Shown here piece by piece: positions 33,819 to 45,301 of a stretch of DNA of 64,000 nucleotides; positions within the stretch are counted from its first letter, which is position 1; each line of letters begins with the position of its first letter. Below the pieces are notes generated by a model that searched no databases, was not told where the DNA came from, and saw only the letters and a list, made by a program, of their open reading frames with translations. Source of the DNA: Adineta ricciae (Eukaryota; Rotifera; Eurotatoria; Adinetida; Adinetidae); NCBI GenBank assembly GCA_905250025.1, contig CAJNOJ010000400.1, positions 1-64,000 on the forward strand. The letters are read 5' to 3'. Made by a program: the position numbers and the translations under genes.

Positions 33819-34361
33819 ATGCAATCTACATTTATTGCTATTGTCATCTTTGCTGCTTACGGTTTAGCCAAAGGTAACAGTTTGTACGAACTCGAACCCC
33901 AAAATCGCGATGTCGGATTAGCGACTTGCGAAAAAATCTATGGATTAATGGCTTATCCACGTGTGATCAAAAACATTACAGTTCTTCGAACATCTCCACT
34001 ACGCGTTCGTGTCTATCTTCTAGCTCAAGGTCCATCGAAATCGATTCCATTCAGTGTCGAAGGTATGGTATGTCAAGTTGGTTTCGATCAAAATGCTGCT
34101 AATGCCGCTTGTCGATCACAAAACTTTCACAATGCTGTGATGGTCACTGATATTGCCTGGCATGAACCACCTGCGTCATACGGTCAACAATGTATCATGG
34201 ATACCGAATCGTACAAGAGTGTCATTCCGTGTGAATATATTTTACATCAATTGAGCTGTCCTGCATCAGCCACTAATTTAGTCGATTGTCGTTTTCCTCC
34301 GTTATTTAGTCAATCTTTAAGCTGCAATGCATACACTCATGTTGGACTTATTTGTACCTAA
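33819..34361 (+). CDS. Small secreted protein with one SRCR-like domain
   Basis: Single exon of 180 residues. Residues 1-18 (MQSTFIAIVIFAAYGLAK) form a clear signal peptide. The rest reads like one scavenger-receptor cysteine-rich domain: GMVCQVGFDQNAANAACRSQ, then YILHQLSCPASATNLVDC, and the terminal VGLIC. These match the GTVCDDGF, ACRQLG, C...E/DC and VGVxC landmarks. SRCR domains bind ligands such as microbial surfaces or other proteins; a free-standing secreted one suggests an extracellular or mucosal role, which is inference. An AATAAA lies only 23 bases past the stop. Its own TATA box suggests independent and perhaps strong transcription. Confidence 0.8.
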   Translation: MQSTFIAIVIFAAYGLAKGNSLYELEPQNRDVGLATCEKIYGLMAYPRVIKNITVLRTSPLRVRVYLLAQGPSKSIPFSVEGMVCQVGFDQNAANAACRSQNFHNAVMVTDIAWHEPPASYGQQCIMDTESYKSVIPCEYILHQLSCPASATNLVDCRFPPLFSQSLSCNAYTHVGLICT

Positions 34362-34383
34362 ATGTGTAATTTTTCTTTGAGAA

Positions 34384-34389
34384 AATAAA
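34384..34389 (+). other. Polyadenylation signal of the SRCR gene
   Basis: AATAAA 23 bases after the stop codon. A splice-acceptor-like TTCTATAG ends at 34427, 38 bases further on, ahead of the EFCAB9-like coding region. Confidence 0.6.
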
Positions 34390-34481
34390 ATCGAACTACT
34401 TCTTATATCCATGTGTTCATTCTATAGCAAGAGTTTTTGCGCGAAGTAACTTCTCATCAAGAATTTTCTCCATCTCAAACG

Positions 34482-35537
34482 ATGCATTTGCACTTCAATC
34501 CTAGTATTCTCGATTACATCCATTTAACACCACCAAGTTGGTCTATCACCACCATTTCTATGAAATTCTGTGCTATTCTCTTCTCCTTACTCGATTTTGA
34601 TAAGACGAATCACTTAGAAGAATATCATATCCACGCTTTACTCATCTATCTAACGAATATAAGTAAAAATCAGACATCAACTCTATTCTACAAGCTAGGT
34701 AATTTCATCATGTGCCGTTGAAATTTGAAATCGATTTTATGTAAAGATCTTGATCGGTCTGGTGCAATGGAATTGGAGGAATTCTTTATCTTAATCTCTC
34801 TACTGATCGCAAATAAGGTACTATGAAATACGTCAAGATCACCTGTTGAAGACTACCATTATAGGACAAGAAAGAAAAAGAATTCATGCATGCACATTCG
34901 AAAACGGTGTTTGAATTGCTCGATGATGATAGTTCAGGAAGTATTACTGTTGAAGAATTTCAACGTCTTGGTTATCTTTTCAATCTTGATAATCGAGAAA
35001 TTCGTATTATCTTCAAAGATTTTGATGTTAGTGGTGACGATGCATTAGATTATTCTGAATTTTGTATGTTCACATTAGCTTGTATTAATAAACAAAAGCT
35101 AATGAAGAAGAAACGTTTCAAAACCTTGCTCCAACGTCGTTTTCGGTTTCTAGCAAAGCAACGACAACCAGTTGTTGAATATATCAACAAAGCAATCAAT
35201 GAATGTGTTCCGTAAATTTTGCCAGAAAAGTCATAAGTTCAAAACTCATTTTACTTTCAGAGGTTTACTCGTTTATGATGAAACTGATAGTTTTCCCCGA
35301 GTGAATTTTCCCAATGATTTAATTCTTCCTTGTCAACAATCGAATATTTACCATGATTCTTTACCTGCACCAATTACTTCTATCGTTACGGATTCTGTAT
35401 TAGTAAAAAATTCTGTTTATGATCAGGAAACCCTGTCTGATGTATTCGATTCAATCGATATTCCACACAATGATTCTCGATCGACAAAATCACAATTGTT
35501 TAGTCAAAGTAATTATTCATCATCAAGTATATTTTGA
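34482..35537 (+). CDS. EFCAB9: EFCAB9-like EF-hand protein (CatSper-associated calcium sensor family)
   Basis: Four exons (34482-34698, 34747-34817, 34865-35211, 35261-35537) give about 303 residues. The order of segments follows EFCAB9: AILFSLLDFDKTNHLEEYHI, then STLFYKLDLDRSGAMELEEF with LISLLIANK, then FMHAHSKTVFELLDDDSSGS, and IIFKDFDVSGDDALDYSEF. Two canonical calcium loops are DLDRSGAMELEE and DVSGDDALDYSE, plus DDDSSGSITVEE. Unlike human EFCAB9, a Ser/Asp-rich tail of about 100 residues follows. In mammals EFCAB9 with CatSper-zeta senses calcium for the sperm CatSper channel. Orthology is inferred from the motif order; a general ciliary EF-hand role is the alternative. It converges on CFAP119 with 25 bp between stop codons. 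Confidence 0.75.
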
Positions 35538-35562
35538 AATAGATTGATATTATCATATGATT

Positions 35563-36670
35563 CTATTTCGGTGTTCGTGGTTTGGATGATCTCGAACTAC
35601 TAGATTTAATTCGTTTCTGTTTTTCCGTTTGGCGTGGCTGTTCTTCTGTTGTATTTTCAATTTTACGAAGTTCTTCTTGCATATAAGATTGAACTAATTT
35701 ACGAACTTCTACCAAATCTGAATTTTCTTCAGTTTCTAAAAGAACAAACTATTCGAGAGTTCATTATAATCATCGATGTTACCTGGGATCTGTTCTTGAG
35801 TAGCATCGACGTTTTCTTCTACAACAGCCGATTCTTCTATTTTTTGAGTCATTCCTTCGAATGTGAAATTTAAACTGAAGTCGACCTATGTTAAATAAGC
35901 CAAAAGGTTCTTTCGTTGTTTTCAACAGGAAACTTCGACATACGTATGGAGTAAAGATATATTTATACATTTTGATATGCCGAAAATAAGTATCGATCAC
36001 ATAATCCGTTATTTTTTTTGTTAAATCGGGTGTAAATATGCGTAAGTTATGTGGTGGTCTCTAGAACAACAAAGGAAATAGATGAATATCATGAGAAACA
36101 TTCGTACATACAAATAAAGAATGTTTTAGAATCAGTGCTTTGAAGTATTCATATGTTTGTTCCATATTCGCGTATGATGTACCTAAAATTCACAGGCAAG
36201 AGTGAAATTTCAATGGATATCATTTCGGCGAGTTAACTTACGATTTGAGAGATCGTGAACACATTTCAAGATACTAAGAAACGATGAAATTTGTTCGTGA
36301 TTGAACTGATTTTTACGAGCAAATTGCAAGGCATAGTAGAATAGATCGCATAGGACAATCGTTCGTTTGGTATTTCGTTCGAAACTAAAGATTTTGATGA
36401 AAAATCTACAACCATCGGTGAATTCTTTCTGTAGACACTGATCTAAAAGCATAATCTTACTCATTTATACTTTCCGGTTCGCTTAATTCTTCTAATTTTC
36501 TTGTTTGTTCACGAGTAAAATCCGTCCTATAGATAAATGATTACAAAAAGTTTTTTTTTACAAACGATTTATTCTGTTACCAAGTAACAATGACTGCTTT
36601 CGGAGGTGGAAGGTTCTATAATCAAACAGAAACTAGCGTGCTTTCTATATCCTATTCAACTTACATGCAT
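35563..36670 (-). CDS. CFAP119: CFAP119 (CCDC189), cilia- and flagella-associated protein
   Basis: Eight exons on the minus strand (36670-36665, 36615-36581, 36526-36471, 36442-36242, 36182-36112, 36060-35944, 35885-35783, 35735-35563) give about 253 residues. Diagnostic segments are LCDLFYYALQFARKNQFNHE with QISSFLSILK, then TYEYFKALILKHSLFRPP, and ITDYVIDTYFRHIKMYKYIF, which closely follow the vertebrate protein. The C terminus is Glu/Lys-rich. The protein is known from motile cilia and sperm flagella. Two oddities: the first coding exon is 6 nt (MetHis), and the intron between exons 3 and 4 would be only 28 nt (36443-36470). The alternative start at the ATG at 36464 would remove the upstream PPPKAVIVTW and TREQTRKLEEL exons, whose phases otherwise fit perfectly. 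Confidence 0.82.
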
Positions 36671-37411
36671 AATTTAAATGACGTTCTATCGTTGACGTTA
36701 AAATAAAGAAGACGAGAGTTTTCGGCAACATTTGCCATTGCCAACGAACAACACATCCGTTGCCAAGGTTACGAATCGAGGTCGCCACAAGAAATTATCC
36801 ATAAGATGAGTTATAACAATTGTTTTGGAGCAGTACATATCAGGTCTTCAGACAACAAAGCGTACATGTGAAAGAAACTTTGGAAGATATTATACATATA
36901 GATGTTTTGATACTGCACAGAATGAACATCACGAAAGAGCGAATGTGTCAGAATTATTGATACCATGTTTAAAATGATACAGACTCATTCGAGTAGTCTA
37001 TTTTATTGTCATGTCAATTTCCTATGTTAGATGTATGTGCCACCCGTTCTGTTATCGTTTATCCGCATTTGCTTTGTTAGCGGAAGAACCGGAATATACT
37101 TCCTTCTAATTCTCTCGTCTAGTCATATATATCTCTACAGTTGTTTGGTAATATATCATACGGACTTGTTCAAGAAAGGTATCTATGAGTACTGCGTGAA
37201 AGAAAGTAATTCTTTCTTCCTATTGTTCTTTTTCAGTAGTTTTCCATTCCTATGAACGAAGTAAAGAAATGTTTACAAGTTACTCTGGGCAACGTCGAGA
37301 CGTATAAACGCCGTGAACTCATGTTAAATAAAACAGAAAAGGGCAATATCGTGTTTGAACAAGTAAGGAAAGTAGTATAGAATAAGAGCTTTCTATTTTC
37401 AATCGATTATA
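36671..37411. other. Intergenic, CFAP119 to RING/B-box gene (divergent)
   Basis: Shared upstream region of about 740 bp, no coding signal that I can support. Confidence 0.6.
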
Positions 37412-38621
37412 ATGGATTCGCTTGTTCAATGTCGTTATTGTATGAACCGTTTAACTCATCCATTGGAATTAGTATGTCGGCATACCTTCTGTTCGGATTG
37501 TTTAACAAAGGAAGTTAAAAACGAGAAAATCATCTGTCCTATATGTAGTACTGAGCATGCTGCACCTGGCGCATCGTTAGCAACAGCAAAAGAAGACAAA
37601 CTTGTACCATATCTGATCGGTTTGAAGAAGTAAATTTCTCTTCATCGATCTCCTTGAACTCGAAAAAGATCTTGTTGATATCTGTTCCTTTAGTGATGAG
37701 ACATACTCGTCAATTACTGATACATCTCCAACAACGATTCATGCTGAATGTGCTGGATGCAAACAAATCACTGATCTACGTATATGTTTCCATTGTGAAA
37801 AACCCTTATGTACTAGTTGTCGAGGAAGTCATTATGAATCACAAAGAAAGGACGTCGATCATTCAATTCAGAGTTTGTTAACTAAAACAAACGAACTGGT
37901 TGTTGTCGCTCGTAAGTACTCGAATAATTTTTCGAAGAATGAAATCGTATTTTCGGTTGTATGTAGAAACATTGAATACCAATCGAACGAATCGTATTCA
38001 GGAATATAAATTAATGAAAGACAAAATTACGACGCATGCAAATGATTTAGCGAAGATGTTACATGATGAAGAGCAAGCTCTTCAGAAGAAAATCGACGCA
38101 AGAATTCAATATGAAACTGAGTATGTGCTGAAAGTCACATTCCTTGCGTTTCGATTCGTTTCGTTCTAGACGGATTGCTACGACAGAACGTGAACAACAA
38201 TACCTGCAAAAGAACAAGACCACTTTAGATCAAGTTATGGATAAATATCGAGAGTAGGTGATCGGCTGGATCTTCATTAAACAAATATTGATTGAAAATT
38301 TTTTTCAGTGAAAAAAATCAAATGATCTTAATGAAAATGCACAAGAATTATCTAGACTTAGCACCTAATTGGAAAGACAAATTAGATACTTATGCCGGTC
38401 GGATTAATGGGAAGAAAGAAGAAGTAAAAACTACAGAGCTTATTCAGTAAATCTTTGCCTTTTTCGTTCGATAGGAATTACATTTTCAACCAACCCAACC
38501 GGGAAAAAACGATGCTCTCGTTGGTAAATTAGTCGATTTGAAACCTGCTACTCTTCATACTGCGACAGGTTCTAAACCTACTTCAACTCCAGCAGCTAGT
38601 CGTTCATGTACCATCATGTAA
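37412..38621 (+). CDS. TRIM-like RING / B-box / coiled-coil protein with CaaX terminus
   Basis: Six exons (37412-37629, 37694-37911, 37967-38120, 38170-38253, 38309-38423, 38475-38621) give about 311 residues. Residues 1-50 form a C3HC4 RING (CRYCMNRLTHPLELVCRHTF, CSDCL, CPIC). A B-box follows (CAGCKQITDLRICFHCEKPL, CTSC, then the HYES...DHS histidines), then a long coiled coil rich in Lys, Glu, Gln. The usual C-terminal module (NHL, B30.2) is absent. Instead a Thr/Ser/Pro-rich tail ends in Cys-Thr-Ile-Met, a CaaX box with Met at the last position, which favours farnesylation. The architecture indicates an E3 ubiquitin ligase that may be tethered to membrane by a prenyl group. Substrate unknown; no ortholog name is proposed. 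Confidence 0.87.
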
Positions 38622-38735
38622 ATATATGTTTCAAGACAAATAAAAGCGCCAAATCGCATGACATTCATATCAACCTATCGATCAGATAGAAAGTCTTCTT
38701 TTTATTAATTTTTGTTTTCAAAAGCAAAAATAGAT

Positions 38736-38767
<32 letters not shown>

Positions 38768-38772
38768 ACACA
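38736..38772. repeat. (CA)n microsatellite
   Basis: Near-perfect CA dinucleotide array in the 3' region of the RING/B-box gene, followed by a TATA-rich stretch. Confidence 0.95.
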
Positions 38773-39035
38773 TATATAGATATATGTATCTCGGAATAAC
38801 AAGAAAAGAAAAAGAAACTGAACATCTATATCAAAGGCAAAAGAAGAGTTATAAGTTGATAAGTCTCTTGTTTTGTTTTCTTTCTGTACAATAACGGTCC
38901 AAGTTTTTATCTGATAGATAGAAATACACAAAAAAACAAAACATGAAGATAATATAATACTACACACCGAATGAAGGAAAAGAAAGGTATACATAGGTTA
39001 ATAAAGTCAATGTTCATCCTCGATAACTAGAACAT

Positions 39036-39394
39036 TTAAGCGCGAGCTTTTGGTTGTTGTTGCAGTGATTGTGCATACGAAGCTAGAAATAAGAACACGT
39101 CAGATCTTTTTTTTCAATAGGCTGTGATGTGTATTCATATGTACCTGTTTTTTTGTATGCTTCTAATTCCTGTTCATAGCGTTCTTTCGCTTCCTTAGCC
39201 GCTTTTTCATATCGACGTTTTAGATCTTCGGGTGCCGAACGCCATTTTTCTCCGATAACTTTAGCAACATCAGCTACGGATAATGAAGCATTTTGAGATT
39301 TGACTTTTGGTCGTTCATCTTGTGAGAAAATGAAAAACGCAGACAATGGCCGTTTGGGTGCATTTGGATCTTTTTGTTTCGATACGCGTGGCAT
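39036..39394 (-). CDS. Single HMG-box chromatin protein
   Basis: Two exons (39394-39145 and 39082-39036) give 98 residues. The opening KDPNAPKRPLSAFFIFSQDE is a textbook HMGB/NHP6 start. It continues through VAKVIGEKWRSAPEDLKRRY and AAKEAKERYEQELEAYKK, completing the three-helix box. A short tail rich in Gln and ending PKARA replaces the acidic tail of vertebrate HMGB1/2, so the organisation is closer to yeast NHP6 or fly HMGD. Such proteins bend DNA with little sequence preference and loosen nucleosomes. The motif-level identification is secure; a specific ortholog name is not. Confidence 0.93.
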
Positions 39395-41238
39395 TCTTAG
39401 ATCTCAGTCAATATCCTGTTTTCAAAACTAGTTCTAGAAGAAGGAGCATAGATGAGGTTTTTCGTTTATTTTCAAAACAGCCAAACTGTACATATTCAAT
39501 TGACAAGTAAGAAGAGAACGGAGAGAGAGACTATATGCTTACTTGGCTTTGGCGGGAGTAGAAGAGGGCGATAGAGGTCGAAATGAAGCTGGCTAGCGAG
39601 GCGCTAGTTTCAATGTAAAATGGAAAGACGTGTATACGTGTATGTGGTGTGCTACGAGTGAAGCAAGCGCTTTTGCTTGCCTTGCCTTTACTCTCTCATT
39701 CTCTCTCTGTGTATGAACCACTGCAGTACCACACTACTACGTCTCTTCTTTCTCTTTTCTATGGCATGTTGTCGTATATAAAGTAATATAGGGAGTCGTT
39801 CTAATGCTTTTCTTCTTCTTTCTTCCTTTACTTATTCGTTTGCCGTCGACGGACGAACGTCTGTGCGCAGCGTTTTCAAGTGGTATGTGTGTATGTGTGC
39901 GCCTGGTTTTCTCTTTCTCTTCTGTGCACACACACACGCGCACACAGCTCGATTGATAGATTAGACGTTGTGTGTTAGATGGCTGTGTATGCTTGTGTGC
40001 GCGAACAAACGACGCACAGAGGAAAAACGTTGAAGATGAGAATGATGCATGCGTATATACTGCGCCTATTGATTCTACCAGTACTGTGTTCGTTCCAAAT
40101 TGCTTCTCGAACAAGCAGTAATAGTATCGTGGCGGCAGCCGTAGAATAAAGAGAAAAGGAAAGAGAAGGCAAATACGCTTGCATTGTGTTAAAATGATGG
40201 GGGTGATGGATTTCTCATGGCGCTGACGGGCAGCAGTATTTTGTACTATCAGAAGAACGATGGGGAAAAAGAATCGAAGCGTGCCTTATCTGGGATGACA
40301 GAACTGAAGACTATGGAAGATAGACTGACATAAGTTACTTGTAAAGATGCATTATATTTCAGGTCCAACGATGTCCTAAATGTTTTTCAACAAAGCGAAA
40401 CTGCTATTTGTCCTTATTTGCCATTATTAGCACGAATCTATAGACTTTAACTTAAAAATTTCGAATAATTTTTCTGTCATGTTTCATTATTTGTCATATA
40501 TAAATACATGAGAGATTGCTCTGGAATCAAAAACAAATGTGAATGATAAAAGAAAACTATCGTCATATTTTCGTGCACATACTGGTGAGAATTTGAAATA
40601 ATCGTAGACAAACAATATGTCGCTATGTCGTAATAACAATGAAACGAATTGAACTCGATGTATATCGACATGAATACATTCCAAATCGCTAGAAAACGTG
40701 TGTTTTCGCAAAAGTAAAGTAAGATTGCATTCACTCTCTTGGCACCCTTCACGAAAAATAGAAGAGGCGATAGCAAAAAGCAATGAATACATATCTGAAT
40801 GCATATTTTCGTTACGAATGAATTGTACCGAAAGCACGAAAATGTTTTTCAAATCAATGATAAGACTATTATTAAAAGCAAGAATAGAAAAGAATGTTTT
40901 TGTTAATAATAGAATCACCAAATCAATTATCCATTTTGCACTGCTACTTGTATTTATCAATCGATAGTTTGCGTTTTTCGAAAAATTTCAATTTCTACGG
41001 TGTGTTCTCCTCTTCCATAACAGTAACTGGCGTCCTCTGACTATTGCCAAAAAAAGAGTTATTTGATAGGTATTTAATCATCCAATCAGCGAACAACCTA
41101 TGTATTACAGAAAGAGCGGACAATGAAGTGAAATTGACTGGTTTTCTTACTTAATTTGTTTAGCAAAACAATTTTTGCTCAAGTGCACTGTCTGTTGAAT
41201 ACATTACTGATAGTTTTCTTTCATCTAGAGCCTTCAAA
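39395..41238. other. Intergenic, HMG gene to RBM42 (divergent)
   Basis: About 1.8 kb. It holds pyrimidine-rich runs and a CACACA-rich patch near 39925-39945. Open frames on both strands are short with no domain-like content. I see no gene. Confidence 0.6.
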
Positions 41239-42522
41239 ATGTCGATGAATAACTTTGATGCAGAGATGTCTCGGTAAGTACTTTAGCAACATTCTTCCTT
41301 TTCTCACAATTTATCTTGAATTTTAGTTTCGAGAACGAGATCTCGAACGTAAACGCGATCAATGGTCCACCACGTATGCCTTTGATGCCACCCGTTCCGC
41401 CTCCGCCCGGTATGTTTCCACCAATGATGCCGGGAATACCACCACTTCCGCCACCACCACCCAATGTCATGGCTCAATTAATGAACAATAATGTTTCTTT
41501 GCCTCCTCCTCCTCCAACGAGGCTACCACCGCGGCCTGCTTTTGTACCCCATCAACTTCGGCATCGTGTTCCTCAACAATCGGTACCATTTCCTTCAACA
41601 CGAACACAACAGATGCCTCCACGGCACCCTTCACCACCGCCATCAGTAGGAAATTTGCAAAATTCCAATCCTCCTCAACAGCAATCAACACTCTCTGCCC
41701 AACCATTGTTGTATAAAACACAAACTCCAAATGATAAACCAGCCTCATCGATAGAATCAACTAATCCTATTTCTCAACGTCCGGCTGTACAAACACCAGT
41801 CATAGAAAATAAACCTGCTACAACACCTAAATTCGATCAGCCTGGTGTCACTAAACTTGAACAACATCCTCATCCAGTTAGCAAGGCATACGCATCATCA
41901 TCGCAAGCAATGGATACTCGTGGTAAAAACGAATCATTGATCTTCTATGAAAATAAGGACCAATTTTGTTTTAGATCATGAAGGTGAAAATAGTTCTTCA
42001 AAGAAGAAAAGTAAGGCTAAACCGCCAAAAAAAGCTCGCAATGTTCGTATGGCTGGCGGCACTACATGGGAAGATGAAACATTGGCTGAATGGGATTCTG
42101 GTAAGAATTCTGTCGGATGACAAAACAGCATTCTCAGATATGTTTTTCTTTCTTTCAGATGATTTTCGTTTGTTTTGTGGAGATCTCGGTAATGAAGTCA
42201 ATGATGACGTTTTAATACGAGCGTTTAACAAATATCCATCATTTCAAAAAGCGAAAGTTATTCGCGATAAACGTTCAGGAAAAAGTCGTGGTTACGGTTT
42301 TGTATCATTCAAAGATTCTCAAGACTATATTCGTGCCATGCGAGAAATGAACGGTAAAGTTTTTCCTTCTGTATTATTCATTTGCATGTTCGTCTTGCTT
42401 CTTTATTAGGTAAATACGTTGGTAATCGGCCAATCAAACTACGAAAAAGTACATGGCAAGAACGAAATATTGATGTTGTTAAGAAGAAGATGAAAGATAA
42501 AATCAAGATGGGTCTTAGATGA
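41239..42522 (+). CDS. RBM42: RNA-binding protein 42
   Basis: Five exons (41239-41273, 41327-41922, 41975-42100, 42159-42353, 42410-42522) give about 354 residues. The N-terminal half is Pro-rich and disordered. The conserved C-terminal half opens with the RBM42 signature VRMAGGTTWEDETLAEWDSD then DDFRLFCGDLGNEVNDDVL. It continues through a complete RRM with RNP1 (GKSRGYGFVSF) and RNP2-like LFCGDL, and ends with the basic KLRKSTWQERN and VKKKMKDKIKMGLR. RBM42 binds RNA and associates with hnRNP K and the U4/U6.U5 tri-snRNP, acting in splicing and mRNA handling under stress. All core residues are intact. Confidence 0.95.
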
Positions 42523-44273
42523 ATGATTGTTCTCTTTTTCTAAATGTATACAATAAAAAAAAGAAAGAAACAATGATTAACTATTCGTCATTCTGTTTTA
42601 TGAACAAATTTCCGATTCCTCATAGACCCTATTTCAGTCATAGCCAAGTTCTCAGTTTACATTTTGTTTTGACCGAAACGATTTTTCTATCATATGTCAT
42701 TTATATGCGCCGAAATCAACCTTCGGCATCAAGAACATTACCTGCTGTAAACAGTTGTAAAGATAAGTAGCTATTTCTTGGCAAAAAAAATCATATAACA
42801 TTACACGTTGTCATGTATGTACTATTTCAGATGGAATATACCTTCCTCGACTCGTGTCGATTCACTGAAAAATATGTAATCGATAGAACATCTCGTTTTT
42901 TTTACATCATACATATTTTATTGTATGTCGCAATGATCTCGTTTGTTTATAAATAGAACGCACTTTATGTCACTGAATTTTCCCTCTAGATTCAAGTCAC
43001 GCATGATCTCTACCATTTTGTTTCATTGTGAAATAGATATTTTTCCCAAAATGCTTTATTTCGTCGATATTCACATCATACTTCCGTCGAACAGAAAAGG
43101 TTCAAATAACTAAGAAATTACATGTTGAGAAGTGCAAGTTGATCTCTTGATTGAATTCTTACTATTTTCCTCACGCACAATTACCTACATTTTCATGAAA
43201 AGAAAGAAAAAGAACTTTTTAGGTCATAATGATAATCGAAGGACAATGTATTCTCTTTATTTAAGCAATCAATAGATGTTGATAAACATCATTTCCGTTC
43301 ACTAATCAAACAAAAGCCACATATGCTATCTACGAATACGTAATGCATGTGAATATTTGTGAGTTAAACATGACAAGCGCGACATAGAAATTTATCTTTT
43401 ATAATTGAATTTAATTGTATGTATTCGATTTTAAAATTAGATGAGAGAAATGACACCTTGTCACATAAGAACACGTATGATGTAGGCGATAAACGATCGA
43501 ATGATAGTAGTTTGTTCTTTTAGTGAAGTGTACTTGGATTCCCATTAGAAAAGTCATTGAAAAACTTATTAATACGTTCGAACCGTTGGGATAAATGTGT
43601 ATTATCCCAGGTGAAATTCTATTCAGGTCAAAGTAGAGTAGAATATTTCCAGTACGGAGAATAAATTAAATCGAAGGCATATATGCATGTGAATAAAAAA
43701 TCAAGGTAAAGGTACGAATAATTATCAATAAATGAGAAATGGAAAAAAAAAGAAATTAGTAGGCTGTACTGCGTATCTGATAAGAAAAGTCATCAGTGTT
43801 GACTATTCTTAGCTAACGAGTCAAATGCATGTTTGCTTTCGAAGCACTAGTTGACTTTGAATGTTTTTATCTTGTAGACGAAAAGTTTGTATTTCTTCTT
43901 TCTGTAATGTATGTAAGTTTTGTTTTTCGTTTCTTGTTTTCTACGTGAGACATACGATGCCGACAACACATGAAGAGACAAAAGAACGAACGTTTGAAAA
44001 AAAAAGAAGAGAATGAACAAACAGCTAATGAGAAATAGTGATTACAACCAACACACACACACACACACACACAAAGAGAGAAAATGATGAAGAAAAAGAA
44101 GAGTTGACATTGACAAACGAATAAAAATATAAAGAAGAAAAAAGAAAGAGTATAAGTTGATAGTAGTGTTTAAAGAAAAAGAAAACGTCTTTTTTTTTGT
44201 GTTTTGTCAAATTGGTTGCTGACCGGTTGTGTGTATGTGTGTTGTACACAGAAAAAGAATCTATAATAAACAA
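42523..44273. other. Intergenic, RBM42 to 14-3-3 (convergent)
   Basis: About 1.75 kb of AT-rich sequence, long for two convergent genes. A (CA)n array of about 24 bases lies at 44050-44073. No supported gene. An AATAAA-type run near 42550 probably ends the RBM42 transcript. Confidence 0.6.
44050..44073. repeat. (CA)n microsatellite
   Basis: Uninterrupted CA dinucleotide array downstream of the 14-3-3 gene. Confidence 0.95.
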
Positions 44274-45301
44274 TTACTGACGTTCTTCTGCTGGATTGGC
44301 TTCATCTGGATCAGGTGCATCACTTGTCCATAACTATCCAATAAATGTATATGAGAAAATTTATATTTAAATCTTTGTTTTTCTTACCGTGAGATTGTCT
44401 CGGAGTAATTGCATGATCAATGTACTATCTGAAAAGGAAAGTAAAGATATGAGTCATCGACTTGGCGATTATTCATTTGCGAATGACTAACCCTTGTATG
44501 AATCTTCGTTAAGTGTATCAAGTTCAGCAATGGCATCATCGAAAGCTTGTTTAGCCAAATGACAAGCGCGGTCTGGTGAGTTGAGAATTTCATAGTAGAA
44601 AACAGAGAAGTTCAAAGCAAGACCAAGACGAATTGGATGAGTTGGTTGCATTTGGTTCTTGGCAATTTCGAACGCATCATTGTAAGCACGTTGGGATTCT
44701 TCAATGACTTCTACAGAACAATCAGATATGAATTTTAGAAATGAAGATTGAGATTGTAGTCATGAACATACTTTGACGTTCGTCACCTGTAGCAACTTCA
44801 GCTAAATAACGGTAGTAATCACCCTTCATTTTCAAGTAGAATACTTTTGATTCAGCTGTTGTAGCTTTTGGAACGAGAAATTTATCAAGTAAGGTCTAAA
44901 AAAGACGAGGGGCGTTTCAAACGCGGTGAGAATTGTTGTTGAATACTTACCAAAACTTCTTGACAAATATCTTTCAATTCCTTTTCGATCTTCTCGCGAT
45001 ATTCTTTGGCCATTTGTTGTTTACGTTCTGAACCTTCGGTTTTTTGTTCAATACTTGAAATCACACGCCACGATGAACGACGGGCTCCAACAACATTTTT
45101 GTAGGCAACCGAAAGTAAGTTACGTTCTTCATTGGTTAATTCACTGTTTGATTCAGTGACCTTTTTCATTGCGTTGGCCATATCGTCATATCTAGATTTT
45201 CAAAATATGAAAATGGTGGTGAAAAGTTTCGAATGAGATTCATACCGTTCGGCTTGTTCGGCTAATTTGGCACGTTGTACTTCTTCTTCCTTGTTCGACA
45301 T
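44274..45301 (-). CDS. 14-3-3 phosphoserine-binding adaptor protein
   Basis: Six exons on the minus strand (45301-45246, 45191-44951, 44895-44772, 44710-44492, 44428-44388, 44333-44274) give 246 residues, the standard length. Both family signatures are present: [20 protein letters not shown] and the C-terminal [20 protein letters not shown]. The phosphopeptide pocket Lys, Arg, Arg and Tyr positions are retained ([18 protein letters not shown]). 14-3-3 dimers bind phosphorylated partners and control signalling, cell cycle and localisation. The tail [12 protein letters not shown] is acidic as usual. The isoform class (zeta-like versus epsilon-like) cannot be fixed by eye. Confidence 0.97.

Noticed and set aside
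36210-36464. Start of CFAP119 at the ATG at 36464
   Set aside because: Would discard upstream exons that join in phase and give a sensible N terminus; kept only as an alternative.
40487-40967. Opposing open frames of 89-157 residues in the HMG-RBM42 gap
   Set aside because: They overlap on both strands and show no domain-like pattern; likely chance frames.
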